From Entomortierella parvispora (Eukaryota; Mortierellomycota; Mortierellomycetes; Mortierellales; Mortierellaceae), in assembly GCA_963573315.1 (NCBI GenBank), contig OY752140.1, positions 248,001 to 312,000 of the forward strand: a stretch of DNA of 64,000 bases, in the 5' to 3' direction. The notes under the pieces were generated by a model that saw only the letters and a program-made list of their open reading frames with translations, ran no database searches and was not told the DNA's origin. Of this stretch, positions 11,152 to 22,991 are shown piece by piece; position 1 is the first letter of the stretch, and each line of letters begins with the position of its first letter. The position numbers and the translations under genes were made by a program.

Positions 11152-12221
11152 ATGAGAATTCTGTCCATCTCCCTTGGTCTCGCCGCAGTTGCATTTGTTG
11201 CTGCTCAAGGTGAGCTACCAAGAATGACCGATCTTGCTCACATTCGACTAAACTAACACCTCCAATTGCTTTTCGATTGCCTTGCTTTCCAGTCGATCAA
11301 CTGGCAGCCAATGGCCCTCAATCGACGTACGAATGGGTTGGAGATAGCGATCTTGAGAAGACTCTTGCTATTCAAAAAGAGGTCTTCTCGGAACCCCGGA
11401 TCCGCGCCGTTTTCTTGAAATCCTTCCAGGTTCCTGATTTCCAAGCTGAGGACTGTGAAAACGTCTTCATCGCTGTGACCAAGACGCTTAACGAGGTTGC
11501 TGGCAGTCTGAACGCAGTCCCTTCAAGTATTCCCGGTGTGAATGCAATTGTTGACACTCTCAGGAAGTTCCTCAACCAGGTCTTGGACATGGTGGCTGGT
11601 GTCTCAGCAAATTTGACTTTTGTATCCTTGGAGCTGGCTATCGGTACAATCCAAAGCACGCTTGCAGCCCTATCCGTAGGACCAGCGGGGTTTGTTCTCA
11701 AGCCTGTCAGCGAATTGATGAACGGTGCCGGGCCGACTTTGAAAGAGTTGTTCAGTTGTCAGCAGGGCAAAGGTGTCGACCGATTGGCCATCTATGATTC
11801 CCAATGCGATTCTCTGGCAGATCTCTACCGATCGACCTTGGAGGATTCAGTCGAGAACAGTGCGTCTCTGAGCCTGCCCGCGGACGCGAGTGAGGAGTTG
11901 AGGCGGTTTTTTATAGGGTCCTTGGCGCTTTTGGACCTTTTGTCCAAGACCTCAATTGCCAACACAAACGATGCCTTGTTAGAGACGCGTTCAATCTTTG
12001 CCGGGGATTTGCTGCAAGAGTGCAGGGCCGCGTTGTTGCATTTGTCTCCTCCGGAAGACATTCGAAATTTCGCCGATATCTCCCTAGGTTCGGTTGTGTC
12101 CTTTTCCAACTCTCTGGAGGCTTGTTTACGCGTGGCTGCAGACCCTTTGGGAGACTTTGAAGATTACGATGGATCGTCGAATGCCGAGGCGGATGAGAAT
12201 GAGGATGAAGACGATGAGTAG
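11152..12221 (+). CDS. Secreted protein with acidic tail, tandem paralog 1
   Basis: Exons 11152-11209 and 11293-12221 encode 328 aa. I do not recognise the family. The first 19 residues form a signal peptide ending AAQ, with the intron at the cleavage site. The mature part is mostly amphipathic and hydrophobic helix, with segments such as VNAIVDTLRKFLNQVLDMV. It ends in an Asp/Glu tail (EADENEDEDDE). Cysteines in EDCENV, FSCQQ, SQCDSLADLY and EACLRVA are shared with paralog 2; ECRAALL is unique here. No catalytic motif or anchor is seen, so the protein is probably released. It is followed by an almost equal-sized copy on the same strand with the same intron position. A helical cell-surface or secreted lipid-binding fold is possible, but that is a guess. 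Confidence 0.85.
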
Positions 12222-12643
12222 CGCGAACAAGACGAGCAGCTGAACACGCTTCCATAAAGCCGTTTCACCCAATCACCTAATGGTTGCCCTAGTCGATCCT
12301 TGAGCTAGCTGAACTACAAAGGTTGGTTTGGGCGATCTTCGCAAAAGAATCCAGACGAACAGTATTAAAACGTACCTGTATAGTAATGTTGCACCATCGT
12401 GCTAGAAAAAGATGCACACCCCTTTTTGTCACGGGGTTGGAAAGAAAGGAGATGAAGTAGAAAAGAAAAAAGGGGCCAATCTTTTCATTGCCTTCTGTTT
12501 TCGCTTGTTCACACGAACCAGGGTCACTGTTTCGTTCATTTCGATTCTTTTTTTGATGTGCAAAGCTCTCCACGTCGCTGTAAATAACCCCCTTCTTCTC
12601 TCTTTTCCTTCCATTCATCTTTCCAGAACAGAATTTTGTCGCC
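12222..12643 (+). other. Spacer between the tandem secreted genes
   Basis: These 422 bases hold the 3' end of paralog 1 and the promoter of paralog 2. The stretch around 12495 (TTTTCGCTTGTTCACACGAA) matches one before paralog 1 near 10985, so the duplicated unit reaches at least 150 bases upstream of each start codon. Confidence 0.6.
12568..12596 (+). promoter_or_regulatory. Core promoter of secreted paralog 2
   Basis: This is the copy of the block before paralog 1. CTCCACGTC is kept, but the TATA box has decayed to TGTAAATA (12579-12586), which may lower or change expression relative to paralog 1. Confidence 0.55.
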
Positions 12644-13715
12644 ATGAGAATTTTGTCCATCTCTCTTGGTCTTGCTGCTGTTGCACTTGTTGCTGCTCAA
12701 GGTGAGTTGGCCAAACACCTGGTCTTGCTCATTTACTGCTACAAACTAACGCCTCCAATTGCTTTTCCAATTGCATCGATATCCAGCTGATCCACTTGCC
12801 GCCAATGGCCCCCAATCCACTTATGAGTGGGCTGGCGAGACCGATCTTGAGAAAATTCTTGCTTTTCAAGAGGATGCCCTCTCGGAATACACCTTCCGTG
12901 AGGCTCTGTTGACCTCTCCCCAAGTTGCGGATTTCCAGGCCGAGGGCTGTGAGGGCGTCGTGGACTCTTTGGTCAACACGCTCAACCAGAGCATCGCCGA
13001 TCTATCCAAGCTCATTGCAGTGATCCCCGGGGTGAATTACATCATTGAGTTTCTCAGAAAGGCCTTCAACCAAGCCATAGGGATAGTGACCGGCGCTGCG
13101 GCTGATGCATCTATAACGGGCTTGGAGCTTGCTATCCACGCGATCACTGCCACGCTCAAGGTCATCAGTGAGTTAGGATACAATTCTGATGTTACGCCCA
13201 TTCTCACCTTGATCTACACTCCCGAGCCTATCTTGAGGACGTTCATCAATTGTCAAGGTCAAATGGCGATCACCGTGTCCCGCTGCGACTATTTGGCGGA
13301 TCTTTACCGAGGAGCTTTGGAGGATTCAGCCAAGATCAGCCCGGCTCTAAACCTGCCCGCTGACGCGAGTGAGGATGTGAGACGTTTGACAACAGGAGCC
13401 TTGACACTTTTGGATCTGATGGCCAAGACCTCGATCGCGAAGACAAACGACGCCCTATTGGCGACGCGCCCTATTTTTGCCGCGGATTTGCTGCAAGAGT
13501 ACAGGGCCGAGCTGTTGCGTATGTCCCAGGTGGAGGACATTCGAAACTATGCAGGTTTTTCCCTGGGTTCAATTGTGGGCTTTTCCAACTCCTTGGAGGC
13601 GTGCTTGCGCGTAGCAGCAGATCCTTTGGGAGCTTTGCAGGAGTACAACGAGGAAATGGAAGATGAGGCAGACGATGATGAGGATAATGATGATGAGGAG
13701 GACAATGAGCAGTAA
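12644..13715 (+). CDS. Secreted protein with acidic tail, tandem paralog 2
   Basis: Exons 12644-12701 and 12787-13715 encode 328 aa, the same length and intron position as the neighbour. The signal peptide differs from paralog 1 by one residue (ALVAAQ against AFVAAQ). LAANGPQSTYEW, SLPADASE-type and TSIAKTNDALLATR blocks are shared, while the middle (residues 60-190) has diverged strongly. Four cysteines are kept (EGCEGV, INCQG, SRCDYLADLY, EACLRVA). The tail is longer and more acidic (EDEADDDEDNDDEEDNEQ). Strong conservation of the signal peptide and the C-terminal half against a divergent middle suggests that the middle carries specificity. The function is unknown. Confidence 0.85.
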
Positions 13716-13984
13716 GTAATAGAGCCGTGAACAAGCTACAGGATACCTTTGGAGTCCACCCAACCGATGTCCATGTTCAGGATGACTCTGCTCGAAGTAT
13801 CCAAAAAATGGCACACAATGCAGTCTCCCACCCCCTTTTCTCACCTCTATTCCGGCCTACTGGCGACATTCTCTTCTCCACACAGACTTGAAGCTGAAAA
13901 AGGCCATTAAATGTTAACTCCCTTTCTTCAACACGCGCACCCAAGAAAAACTGACGCGTAAAAACGACACCCGCCTTCGTGGCC

Positions 13985-14008
13985 AAAAAAAAAAAAAAAA
14001 AAAAAAAA
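13985..14008. repeat. A24 homopolymer
   Basis: Twenty-four consecutive adenines, one of several A/T runs above 20 bases in the intergenic DNA of this window. Confidence 0.9.
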
Positions 14009-14149
14009 TCATGAAAAGTCACGTGGCGATTGATTTGCGGGCCATAAGTGGTGGGGCCGTGTGATTTCTGTCCCTTCTCTCAAACACTTTGATTCTTCGA
14101 GGTAGTGATATGAGGCCACGTCACTCCGCCGGATGCACCGGATTGCACC

Positions 14150-14178
14150 CATCGACCCATCGATCCATCGATCCATCA
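14150..14178. repeat. ATCGATCC tandem repeat
   Basis: Roughly four copies of an 8-base unit ATCGA(T/C)CC occur in the eL29 upstream region. Embedded ATCGAT palindromes are present; no known factor is assigned. Confidence 0.6.
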
Positions 14179-14638
14179 ACTAGCCATGAATCGCCGTAAC
14201 CCACCATCGTATATCGACCCCAGGACTGGTCTGGACTGAGCAGGAGCCAGCTTCTCATCCATCGGACAAGCACCTTCAGGATGCATTACCAATGACTCTA
14301 TAGGCTGAACCCAACAACCAACATTTCAGACCAGGAGCAGAGAATGCAGAAAGAATTGAATTGCAACACTCAGGATCTGATCGTCATTACATGGCATCAG
14401 TACGACATTAATGTTCATGCCTGCTGATTTATTCAGAAGCGGTGCCTATTTCGCAGGATGCGAATAATTAAGAAAGGGCCATTCCACTCTAATCCCAGTG
14501 AACACGACTGATGACACGCCCTACCAGCAGTTGGACCCCACAGCACCTCAGGACATCGTTGCGATCACAAACCCAGACCATAAAAGCATCACGAATCTAA
14601 CATCTTTTTTGTCGGCGTCTTTTCTTTAGCTTATCAAA

Positions 14639-15275
14639 ATGGCCAAGTCTAAGAACCACACCAACCACAACCAGAGTATGTGACCTTGAAAGGACTGTGT
14701 GGTTTTTTTGCTTTCAAGGAGGGAGAGTAGAACGACATTTCTGCAGCCGTGTTTCATCGGATTCTATCGGGATTGTTCAAGCGACCATTGAGGCTATTTG
14801 TAGCCAGCCATTCACTCTGGAACTCGACTGGTGGACCTGTATCCAAGGAGGAAAGGGATATTGCCGAGGAGCTTCGCGGCCAGATACACAATTTTGTTTG
14901 AGAAGACCACTGCTGAGGGATGAGTTCAAGGGGCCATACTCGTACGAGAAACAAAGGATGATTCATGGACTTGGAAACGAACAAACAACATACTGCCATC
15001 ATACTGTTACTTCGGTCTACAGATACGGATACATATACCGGCACAGACACAGGATGCAGGCACATGCACAGGCATAGACAAGAAAATGTTGGGCAAGACG
15101 CTGACCATGTCCTTCCTTCTCCTTTTTTAACCTCACAGACAAGAAGGCTCACCGCAACGGAATCAAGAAGGTGAAGTCCCAGCGCCACCCCAACCTCAAG
15201 GGTGTCTGCCCCAAGTTCATCCGTAACCAGCGTTTCGCCAAGAAGGGATCCGCTGAGGCCCTCAAGAAGGATTAA
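14639..15275 (+). CDS. RPL29: 60S ribosomal protein eL29
   Basis: Exons 14639-14675 and 15139-15275 encode 57 aa. The protein is a small, very basic component of the large ribosomal subunit. [23 protein letters not shown] at the N-terminus and the [12 protein letters not shown] motif are diagnostic of eL29, and the size is normal for fungi. The intron lies after codon 12 and is 463 bases, several times longer than most introns in this window, as is common in ribosomal protein genes. AATAAA at 15328-15333 is the probable poly(A) signal. Confidence 0.96.
14676..15138 (+). other. Long intron of eL29
   Basis: This 463-base intron has clean GTATGT and CACAG ends. I searched by eye for snoRNA C (RUGAUGA) and D (CUGA) boxes and found no properly spaced pair. 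It holds no ORF of interest. Confidence 0.6.
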
Positions 15276-18200
15276 ATCTACGGAACGAGTTGTTTGACTT
15301 TTGTTTGCTCTCGGTCTTTCGGGAGGAAATAAAAAACCAGGACTTGTCACTGAATACCGCTTTTGCTTCTTGTATTTGGGATCGCGATGGTGGCGAATTG
15401 GGCCAGATACATTTTGCGACGCGTTTTAAAGAGGACAGGGGCTTTTAGTACACGCGGCTTTGGGCGCTGTATGTGTTGATCCTACACTGTTGTGGGTGTA
15501 GTTGCGGAGCACTGGCACCACTGGGCCATATTGCAACAAAGCTATCCCAGGTCATGCCTCTTTTCTTGCATCTCTTCCCTCTGAGCAGGCTTATCCGCCT
15601 ATTCCCTAGCGTCAACAGTAATGGTCGAGTATTTTGTGAAGACAAGATGAAAACAAAAGGCAAGGTGCAAGTTCTGCGGTCGGTCCCTTCCTTTTTGTGC
15701 TTGCTACCTCACTTGGAAAGCGCTTCTCAACAGCAACGTATTAGGCCAGCTGTCTTTCCTCCTCTCCCCCCTCAGCGTTTCACTCAGGGCTGCCTAGTAT
15801 AGACTTGCCAACCACGAACAGCAAATACACCGTGATGCTGTTATCACATATGAAGGCCTGCGAAATGTCAGAAGGTGGCTGTTGGGCACAGCAAAAAGAG
15901 CACACACTCTTTTCCTTCTCTAGAAGCTTGGGCTTGTTTCGAGCGCCATGTCCTTTTTTTACATTGGAAGAAGCCATTTGAATGCAGTGGAAATGATCCC
16001 TCCATGGAAATTGACTCTTCTTGGATACTCTGATGATCCGCGAACAAAACAGGGGCAGAGCGGAGTAGATCTTGATGATGCAGTCCACTGTCCCACCTAG
16101 TCTTTCTTTGCAGTTGAGCCGGAAGGACTTTATCAACTCAAGGTGAGGTGAACACTCCACTCTCTCTCTTCCTCGACCCTCACTGGAAGAGGAAGATATC
16201 GCGCGCGAATTGGACGAGAAGGAGTTGTCCCACATTGTTTGATGGCATGGCAACATAAGGGGGTGTTACGCCACTAATTTTGATATTTGATTTTGGTGGC
16301 GCTTCCTCACAGATCCATGTGCACTAACTTGACAAGATCGAGAGGAAGAGGACAAACGCGATCCATTCTCACCTTTACCTCTTGCCTCCCTGTACCCTCC
16401 GAAGTAGAAGCTTGCTGTTCCTTATTTCCCCATTCCTCTTAGGCTCGAAAATGTCTTCCGAACAGTTCCTTCCATGTGGCTTTCCCCTCCCGTTCTCTCA
16501 CCCTCCTTGCGTTCCAGGAACGGGTGCAAACCTATCCAAATTCCTCATGGATCGTCGTCCATGTCGCCATTGCCACTTGCCCGGATGGAGATTTTAGAGT
16601 TCCCGAGGTCGATGAGGGGAAGAGGCTTTGAAACTCAGCCCCGCATTTTTTTTCTTTCATGTGGGCAAAGCCATGGAAGACGGGCGAGGTGAGGGGGGAA
16701 GAGAGAGAGGAAAAAAGAGCGAATGAATGAACCTTGATCTGTTCGAGCATCAACAAAACGTTTGGCTGAGAGAACGTGGGGAAATGAGAAGCGTGCTGGC
16801 TCACTTTCCATAATTATCACCCAACCAGTCAGACAAAAGGAGGGTGGCAAGACGGGGCCAGGTCCAACTTCCTCCCTCCTCCACCCCGCACAGGCACAGG
16901 CACCAGTGGAAACTCAACCGGGAAAGCGCTCTTATGGACAAAGGACGAGGAGAAACAACAATATGGCCCCATTCCGATCAACGCTCGCGTCTTTTCAGGC
17001 TCTGTCTCTTACTGTATTTTCATTCACATGAACCTGCGCCTTTCGGAACCACCGAGCCACATATCGCATGGAATACATGAGCCTCTTTATCTTCAGCCCC
17101 TCATGTGTTGATCCATTTCTCCCCCCCGCGTTGTACGATCCCAGTTACGATTTGTAGAGGTGCCAGGATTCTTGCTAAAATATTCTTAGACTACATCATG
17201 TCCCCTGATAGGTAATTGCAACACGCTCCGAAGTTAGGAACTGGGAAAGGAATTGTATCGAGACTGTGTGTGGGGGGTTATCTCCTTCCTGTTGACCCAC
17301 TATGGATCCAGCTGGGGGGAAAAGGGTAGCTATCCAGAGTTCCCAATGGCGCGAGGCCAGTGTCGTATGATTCGTTTCTGCGAAATGGGGACCCAGGAAC
17401 ACTCCCTCCTCACACCCCGTACCCACCTCCGCTCTACATGATCCAGGCAAGAAAGGAAACAGAAATAACTGAATGATGGGAAAGTAGAAGATTGGTTTGA
17501 GGAAGGAATGGGTGGGGTACTTGTTCACTGGTATCGAGTATCAAGATAAAAAAAATGAGAGATGATCTCTGAGGGGAAAAGTGGACTCATCCTCAGTCAG
17601 AAATTCCAAAAGAAGAATGATCATGACTCCCTCCGTCTCCACCATCTCTTTCTTTCGATCAGGCACGACGATTAAAAAGAAAAAGAATAACAGCGGCCGC
17701 GGCCACAATAGCAACAGCAACAACAACAACAACAACAGCGGTTGGTCCTGTTACTGTAATCAGAGCGGCCAATTACCCAAACCGTAGATCAAAAACAAAA
17801 GAAAATGAAAATGCGGGGGAACTTGTTCACTTCCACCCTGCCTGCCCATTCTCAAAAAAACCAAAAAAGAACTCAGACATCAAAAATTGCAAAGTTGTGA
17901 GCAGGCTTCGTCTCGAAAGTACACTTTCTGGGATAAATTAAACGACATTCACTCTCATCCCTTCGGAAGGACAGGAGGAGATCGGAAGAGGTGTGAGGCC
18001 CTCATTCGCCAGAGGGGTTTAAAAAGGGTGGCGGTCTTTGGATTTCCAATGCCCGTTCTTTCCTTACTGGTGGACCGTTTGATCTCAGCCAACACGCGGG
18101 TTTCGTCAATGGATCGTTTCAAAAGTCAGGAGAGAAAAAAGAGGAGGGGGAGGTGAAGAAGAGAGGAACTCTGCGCAGACAAGAAAAAGATAAGAGGACA

Positions 18201-20054
18201 TCGAATTGTTTTATTCCATGTCGCGTGTAGCTGTATGGAGAAAATAATACACGCGGAGATTTTTTGCAGTGGAGGAGAAGTGTCCACGCTCCTGTCGACA
18301 ATCAAGGAAACTGGAGTGAACAGGAACGGGAAAGAGAGAAGGGCCCTGGTGGGAACAAAATACGGTCCACAGCACAGACACCCATTGCTTTAACAACGCG
18401 TCAAGTGTAACGACCTTCAAGGTCTCAAACAAACAATTGGCACGTTCTCGGATGAAGGTGCAAGAGGTGATTGTTGATGTTTGTTGCAAATTGTCCAGTT
18501 TTTGCTCGTGGCAATCCGCACAGGGGTTGTTGGCCCATGATGATCATATGTCCCGATCAGACCCGAATAGCTCTGTCAACTGAGTGCTATAGATCCCTGG
18601 AATTGAGGCTGTGGAGGTGGAGATGGGGATGGACTTGACTTTCAATCTTCTTGTCACCGAGCGTGGTTGCTATACAAGAAAAAAAAATTCAATTGGTGTG
18701 AATTCCATAATCAGTTCCAAGGAAAGAACAGGAACCCAGAATTGACAAGATTGGCTCGTTGCGTACAATGTAGGAGGATATAGGGACGAAGTTTCTTTCC
18801 CCTAACTATGGTTCTGTCCTTCGCAAGGCTCTATCGCGCTCAATGTCACAAAGCACGGGCGAAAACAAAGACAGGATGTGGCCAAGCACACCATAGTTTA
18901 TTTTTGAACTTGAAAACAAGCCTCTGGAGCGCTCTCCACTTGAGGTGCGAAGTGGCCCGGGTGGGTCCTTGTACGCTGTGCCAAATGATGGAACGATAAG
19001 GATTATTTGTAGAAAAGGAGGACGGACATGTTTAAGTCAGCAAAGAGGAGGTGCATGCACAGGAGATAAAAAAACATGCAAAGGAACGCGGGCAGCATCT
19101 AGCACCCGTAGCAGACAAATGGCCCTTTGCCCTACCATCATCAACAATGAGTGCAATGCTGACGCGTGAAAAAGACTTGACTCAAGGGACAAGACAAGAG
19201 CACAACAATGACGAGCAACCGGTACAAAACAACAACAATGGACGAACGAATGTCGCAAGATATCCAAAGATGGGTTCGGGCCAGTTGTTTGATAGAATAG
19301 GACTTGCTGAACCGTAGACAAAAAAAAAGAGGGGAAATACGGAGGGACATGGAACAAGAGCGATTTAGACCCGTTCTTTGCACAGAGAATAATGGAAACA
19401 AAAAAGAGTATTTCCTGATCAGGGAGAGTGGGGGAAAGAGGGGAAGCAGGCGTGCCATTGAGAGTGCGGACAAAGGTCAGTCAGTCCCGTATTGCATGTA
19501 AACGAGGGGAAAGCAAGCGCAGGGCCCTCCTGCCTCTCGGGGCCAAGTCAAAAGGTCTTGGTACAGTACACTGTCAGAGCGGCAAGGGAGACTCTCCACA
19601 TTTCCGATTTCTGACGAAAGGGCAGCTATCCCAGGTTTATTTTATTCCAGCAAAATTGCAACGTTGAGAGCAATTGAGAGAATCGGCCGCACCGGATGTC
19701 AATTCAATCGCAACAATAGGCCCTTCCCCTCGAGATAACACCGGCACTGAACCCCTCCTCCGCAACTCTGTTAACCTTGTTCGTCTCCACTTTTTTCGCC
19801 TGCCTCCCGTCCCATGGCGGATGGCGTCTTGTTTTGGTCCCCATATAAAGCCCAGCCTGAATCGTGTCATCCTCGACTTTCTTTTTTTCCTTTTTCTCTT
19901 TTCTCACTTTCACTTCCACTCGCACACAACTTTGCCGCCCTTTCTTCTTTTGCTCGCTCTTCTCTCGCTATCTCTCTGCCTCTTCTGATCCACTTTCCCA
20001 TCGTCAACAACAGTTACAGCACCACAGACAACGACCCTTCTTTACCACTTTTTC
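15276..20054. other. 4.8 kb gene-poor stretch upstream of the zinc-finger gene
   Basis: No gene is supported here. The longest ORF, 15780-16256 on the minus strand (158 codons), has no family features and no plausible exon partner. The DNA is mixed low-complexity sequence: GA-rich blocks near 18120-18200, a CAACAACAA run near 17715-17740 and scattered A runs. The right end has a TATA box and a CT-rich leader belonging to the zinc-finger gene. It could be an extended regulatory region or hold long noncoding RNA; neither can be shown from sequence alone. Confidence 0.55.
19844..19850 (+). promoter_or_regulatory. TATA box of the CreA/Mig1-like gene
   Basis: TATAAAG lies 205 bases before the ATG at 20055 and is followed by a long pyrimidine-rich leader. 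Confidence 0.6.
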
Positions 20055-21023
20055 ATGTCTTCTCTTCACGCAGCCGCCAGTTCACTTTTGTCTCTCTCGT
20101 CCACTTTCTCTTCAACCGACATGTCTTCTGCCACCTCCACAGCTGTGCCCCGCAGTGGCCAGGATGCCCCTCGCCCATACAAATGCCACATCTGCCCAAA
20201 GTCCTTCCACCGTCTTGAGCACCAAACCCGCCACATCCGCACCCACACTGGAGAGCGCCCTCACCAGTGCTCGTTCTCGACCTGTCAAAAGCGCTTCTCG
20301 CGCTCGGACGAGTTGACGAGACACATGCGGATCCATTCGACCACAAAGGCCAAGAAGGAGCGCTCCACCGCCCCTCCTTGCCATATCTCGATCAAGCCCT
20401 TCATGAAGGTGGTCATGGTGGCCTTTGATGGCGACCGTGCCTCGACTTCGGTCTCGCCCGTGTCGCCCACCTCTCCTTCTCCTTCGCCTTCCCCTCGCCA
20501 GTCGTCGGGATCGCTGAAGCAGCAGCGTCAACAGTCTCGGGCCTCGCCCTATCCCTCGGTGTATGACCACCAAAATCGTCTTCACAAGCAAGAGTCCCTC
20601 TCGCCTGTGATGAGAATGGACTACAACCACCAGCACCCTTCTCCACCCCTGACGGCCAACTCCTCGCCTTTGTCTCAACTCTTGTCCGATTCTGAAACGG
20701 ATGCTACTGCTTCTCCGCTCTTTACCCCCGAGTCCTCCCCTGTGCCTCACTCTTCCATCCAGGGTCAACAACATCTCTTCCAGTACAGCAACCAACAACA
20801 GCAGCAACAGCAACCCATGCAGTTCCAGTTCCAGAACACTGACAGCAGCTTTTACCAACCATCAAAGCCCCAGTTCTTGTCCTTGCCCTCATTGAGCGCT
20901 ACAAGGTCGACCGTGATGGCAGCCCCTTCGATGTTGCCTCCTCCAGTCTTGGCACCCTTCCGTCCCAACCACGGAGTGACTTTGCCACCGATCTCGGCCA
21001 TCATGAACTCTTTGTTCGTCTAA
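20055..21023 (+). CDS. creA: CreA/Mig1-type C2H2 zinc-finger repressor
   Basis: One exon encodes 322 aa. Two adjacent C2H2 fingers span residues 42-94 ([23 protein letters not shown], then [21 protein letters not shown]). The recognition helices RLEHQTRH and RSDELTRH are those of fungal carbon-catabolite repressors CreA and Mig1, which bind GC-rich SYGGRG sites upstream of alternative carbon-source genes. A basic KAKKERS segment follows the fingers. The rest is Ser/Pro- and Gln-rich, with an 8-residue Gln run, and ends in [13 protein letters not shown], a short hydrophobic stretch of the kind used for corepressor contact. It is shorter than Dikarya CreA (about 400 aa). Orthology against a related two-finger paralog cannot be settled here. 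Confidence 0.88.
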   Translation: MSSLHAAASSLLSLSSTFSSTDMSSATSTAVPRSGQDAPRPYKCHICPKSFHRLEHQTRHIRTHTGERPHQCSFSTCQKRFSRSDELTRHMRIHSTTKAKKERSTAPPCHISIKPFMKVVMVAFDGDRASTSVSPVSPTSPSPSPSPRQSSGSLKQQRQQSRASPYPSVYDHQNRLHKQESLSPVMRMDYNHQHPSPPLTANSSPLSQLLSDSETDATASPLFTPESSPVPHSSIQGQQHLFQYSNQQQQQQQPMQFQFQNTDSSFYQPSKPQFLSLPSLSATRSTVMAAPSMLPPPVLAPFRPNHGVTLPPISAIMNSLFV

Positions 21024-21627
21024 AAAAGACGAAAGCTACCACTGCTGCACACTGCCACTGCGTCTGCCACTACTACTACCCATTTGAATACCACCTTGCT
21101 CTTTGAGCAAGGAATATCACCCTTTTTTTTTTTTTTTCGCTGCTGTTCTTGTTACCCCTTCCCTTCCTCTGTACATATACCTAGAGATAGTTCCGTTTTG
21201 CCCTTTTTTTTTTTCCCTTTCGCAATTGCTACATTACTCCCTCGTATCATAGCCCTCATCCCAAACACCCATTCCCTTCTAGAAGACAAACGAAGACCAA
21301 TGTATAAAAATATAATGATCTACCTCTCTCCAAAGCTGACGATATCTTTGTTTCGAGGAGAAAGAAAGCCCGAAGGTTGTGTGAACAAAAAAAAAAAGAA
21401 AAGTACAAAGTCTTGTGCAATTGAGCTTTTGCAGCGACAGTATCATGATAGCACTTCGGACCTGTGTTGTTTGGCATCCAATTGTTGGACGCTCCTCCTC
21501 TTCGTCTTCCTTTCTGTTCTCTCTCCACTCCCTTGCTGGTTGGCCAACTGGTTGCTTTTTGAACCTCAACAGATCCGCCTCTCCTTCCGTCACAGTGTCC
21601 CGCCTCCAGCTAGCCCCAGTGTCAGGC

Positions 21628-21652
21628 AAAAAAAAAAAAAAAAAAAAAAAAA
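21628..21652. repeat. A25 homopolymer
   Basis: Twenty-five adenines followed directly by a GAGAGA run. Confidence 0.9.
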
Positions 21653-21913
21653 GAGAGAGAAGGATAGAGACGAGAAGTAGAACAAGGTCGATCGATCGAC
21701 TTGATCGAGGGCTGATGGTGGTGGTGGTGCCAAAAACAACAAAAAAGCACGCTACGACACATGTCATGCACAGATAACAACAACTGTGTTGTGTGCCCAT
21801 TCATTCCCTTGCTGTTGTTGCACAACAAGAGAGGGAAGGGAGGGGTTGAAAGAGGGCGGCCCGCAGTGGGCCATTTCCCCGCATTTCCTTTTTCTGACAG
21901 GTTCACACCGAGC

Positions 21914-21934
21914 TTTTTTTTTTTTTTTTTTTTT
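21914..21934. repeat. T21 homopolymer
   Basis: Twenty-one thymines, 260 bases after the A25 run. The pair could fold back on itself in RNA or single-stranded DNA. Confidence 0.9.
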
Positions 21935-22991
21935 CCATGGACCTGAAAGATTATCTTTTGGGTGTGTGCCTGTCCGTCTGTCTGTCCCTCCCCTCTTTGG
22001 TTCAGCCCTTTTTCCACCCCACAATCTCAAACAAATCATAAACAAACGTTAAAAAAAACGGCTCAAAAAAAACAATGGAGGGCAACGAGTGTCACTGAAC
22101 CCAACCCAGGTCAATTGGCTCCATTCGGACGAGTACCAGACAACAACAACAAAAAAAGTTCAGATATCGGAAGAAAGAGAGGGTCCAAGAGTGAAGAGAG
22201 GAACAAAAAGTGGGGCCACACCTTCTGTCGTTCCTCACTCCTCCCCCCGCACTTTCCGGTGATCATGTGACCTGGACACTCTTGTCGGACGACCTCACCC
22301 ACTTTTTTTTCTTTTTTCCGTCCATGTTGCACAATGGTTCACATGACGCCCGAAAGCTCATTGACCCACTTTTCTCCCTGACCCATGGCACTTTAACCCA
22401 GCAGTAGGAAGAGGATACTCCACTTTCTCAGTCTTCATGGGTACCCTGTTACTGGAGTGGGTGACCAAAAAAAGTGGATTGACATGGAGCAGGTGGGGAA
22501 TTCGCGGCGCCTGGACCTCACGTCTCTTTCTCTCTCTACCTTCTTATCTGATCTTTCCAATTGAGGCATACCCGACTTTTGACCCGTTTTCTAGACTTTT
22601 TGAAAACCATGTTTTATAAACTATCCAAGTTTTTTCATGCTTCCTTGAAAGTGGGCGGGTTCTTTTTTTGATGAACTCGACCGGATTCAAAAGCGAACCC
22701 AGGAAACTGGACATGTAAAAAAAAAACTGGAGACTAGAGACTGGAGACTGGCGATTGCAAAACTGGGTACAAGAGGCACTCCCTAGTCCACTTTGCTTTT
22801 GCACTTTTTTCGTAGGATCCAGCGAAAATCGCGTTGGGCCAAAAGCAATCTTCAACAGGTACGTGCGATCCTATCAATTGAGCCTAGAAACTGAATCTTG
22901 GGTCGCGTTTTACATGATCAAAACAATTCTTTTTAATACCTCCGAAAAAGAGGGATGCTATCTACCCAACTACTTTTTTTCCATTTTGTAC

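Larger units (their letters stand above)
13716..14638. other. Intergenic region before eL29
   Basis: These 923 bases hold no convincing gene. They contain a 24-base A tract (13985-14008), a short ATCGATCC repeat (14150-14178) and presumably the promoter of the ribosomal protein gene on the right. A T-rich stretch directly precedes its ATG. Confidence 0.6.
21024..22991. other. Convergent low-complexity region
   Basis: Nearly 2 kb between two converging genes holds no credible ORF. It contains T runs near 21124 and 21205, an A25 run (21628-21652), a T21 run (21914-21934) and CTGT/GTCT repeats near 21970. It probably includes a long 3' UTR for the zinc-finger gene. Confidence 0.6.

Noticed and set aside
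15780-16256. 158-codon minus-strand ORF in the 4.8 kb desert
   Set aside because: It has no family features, no conserved motif and no plausible exon partners, and similar-length chance ORFs occur elsewhere in non-coding parts of the window.
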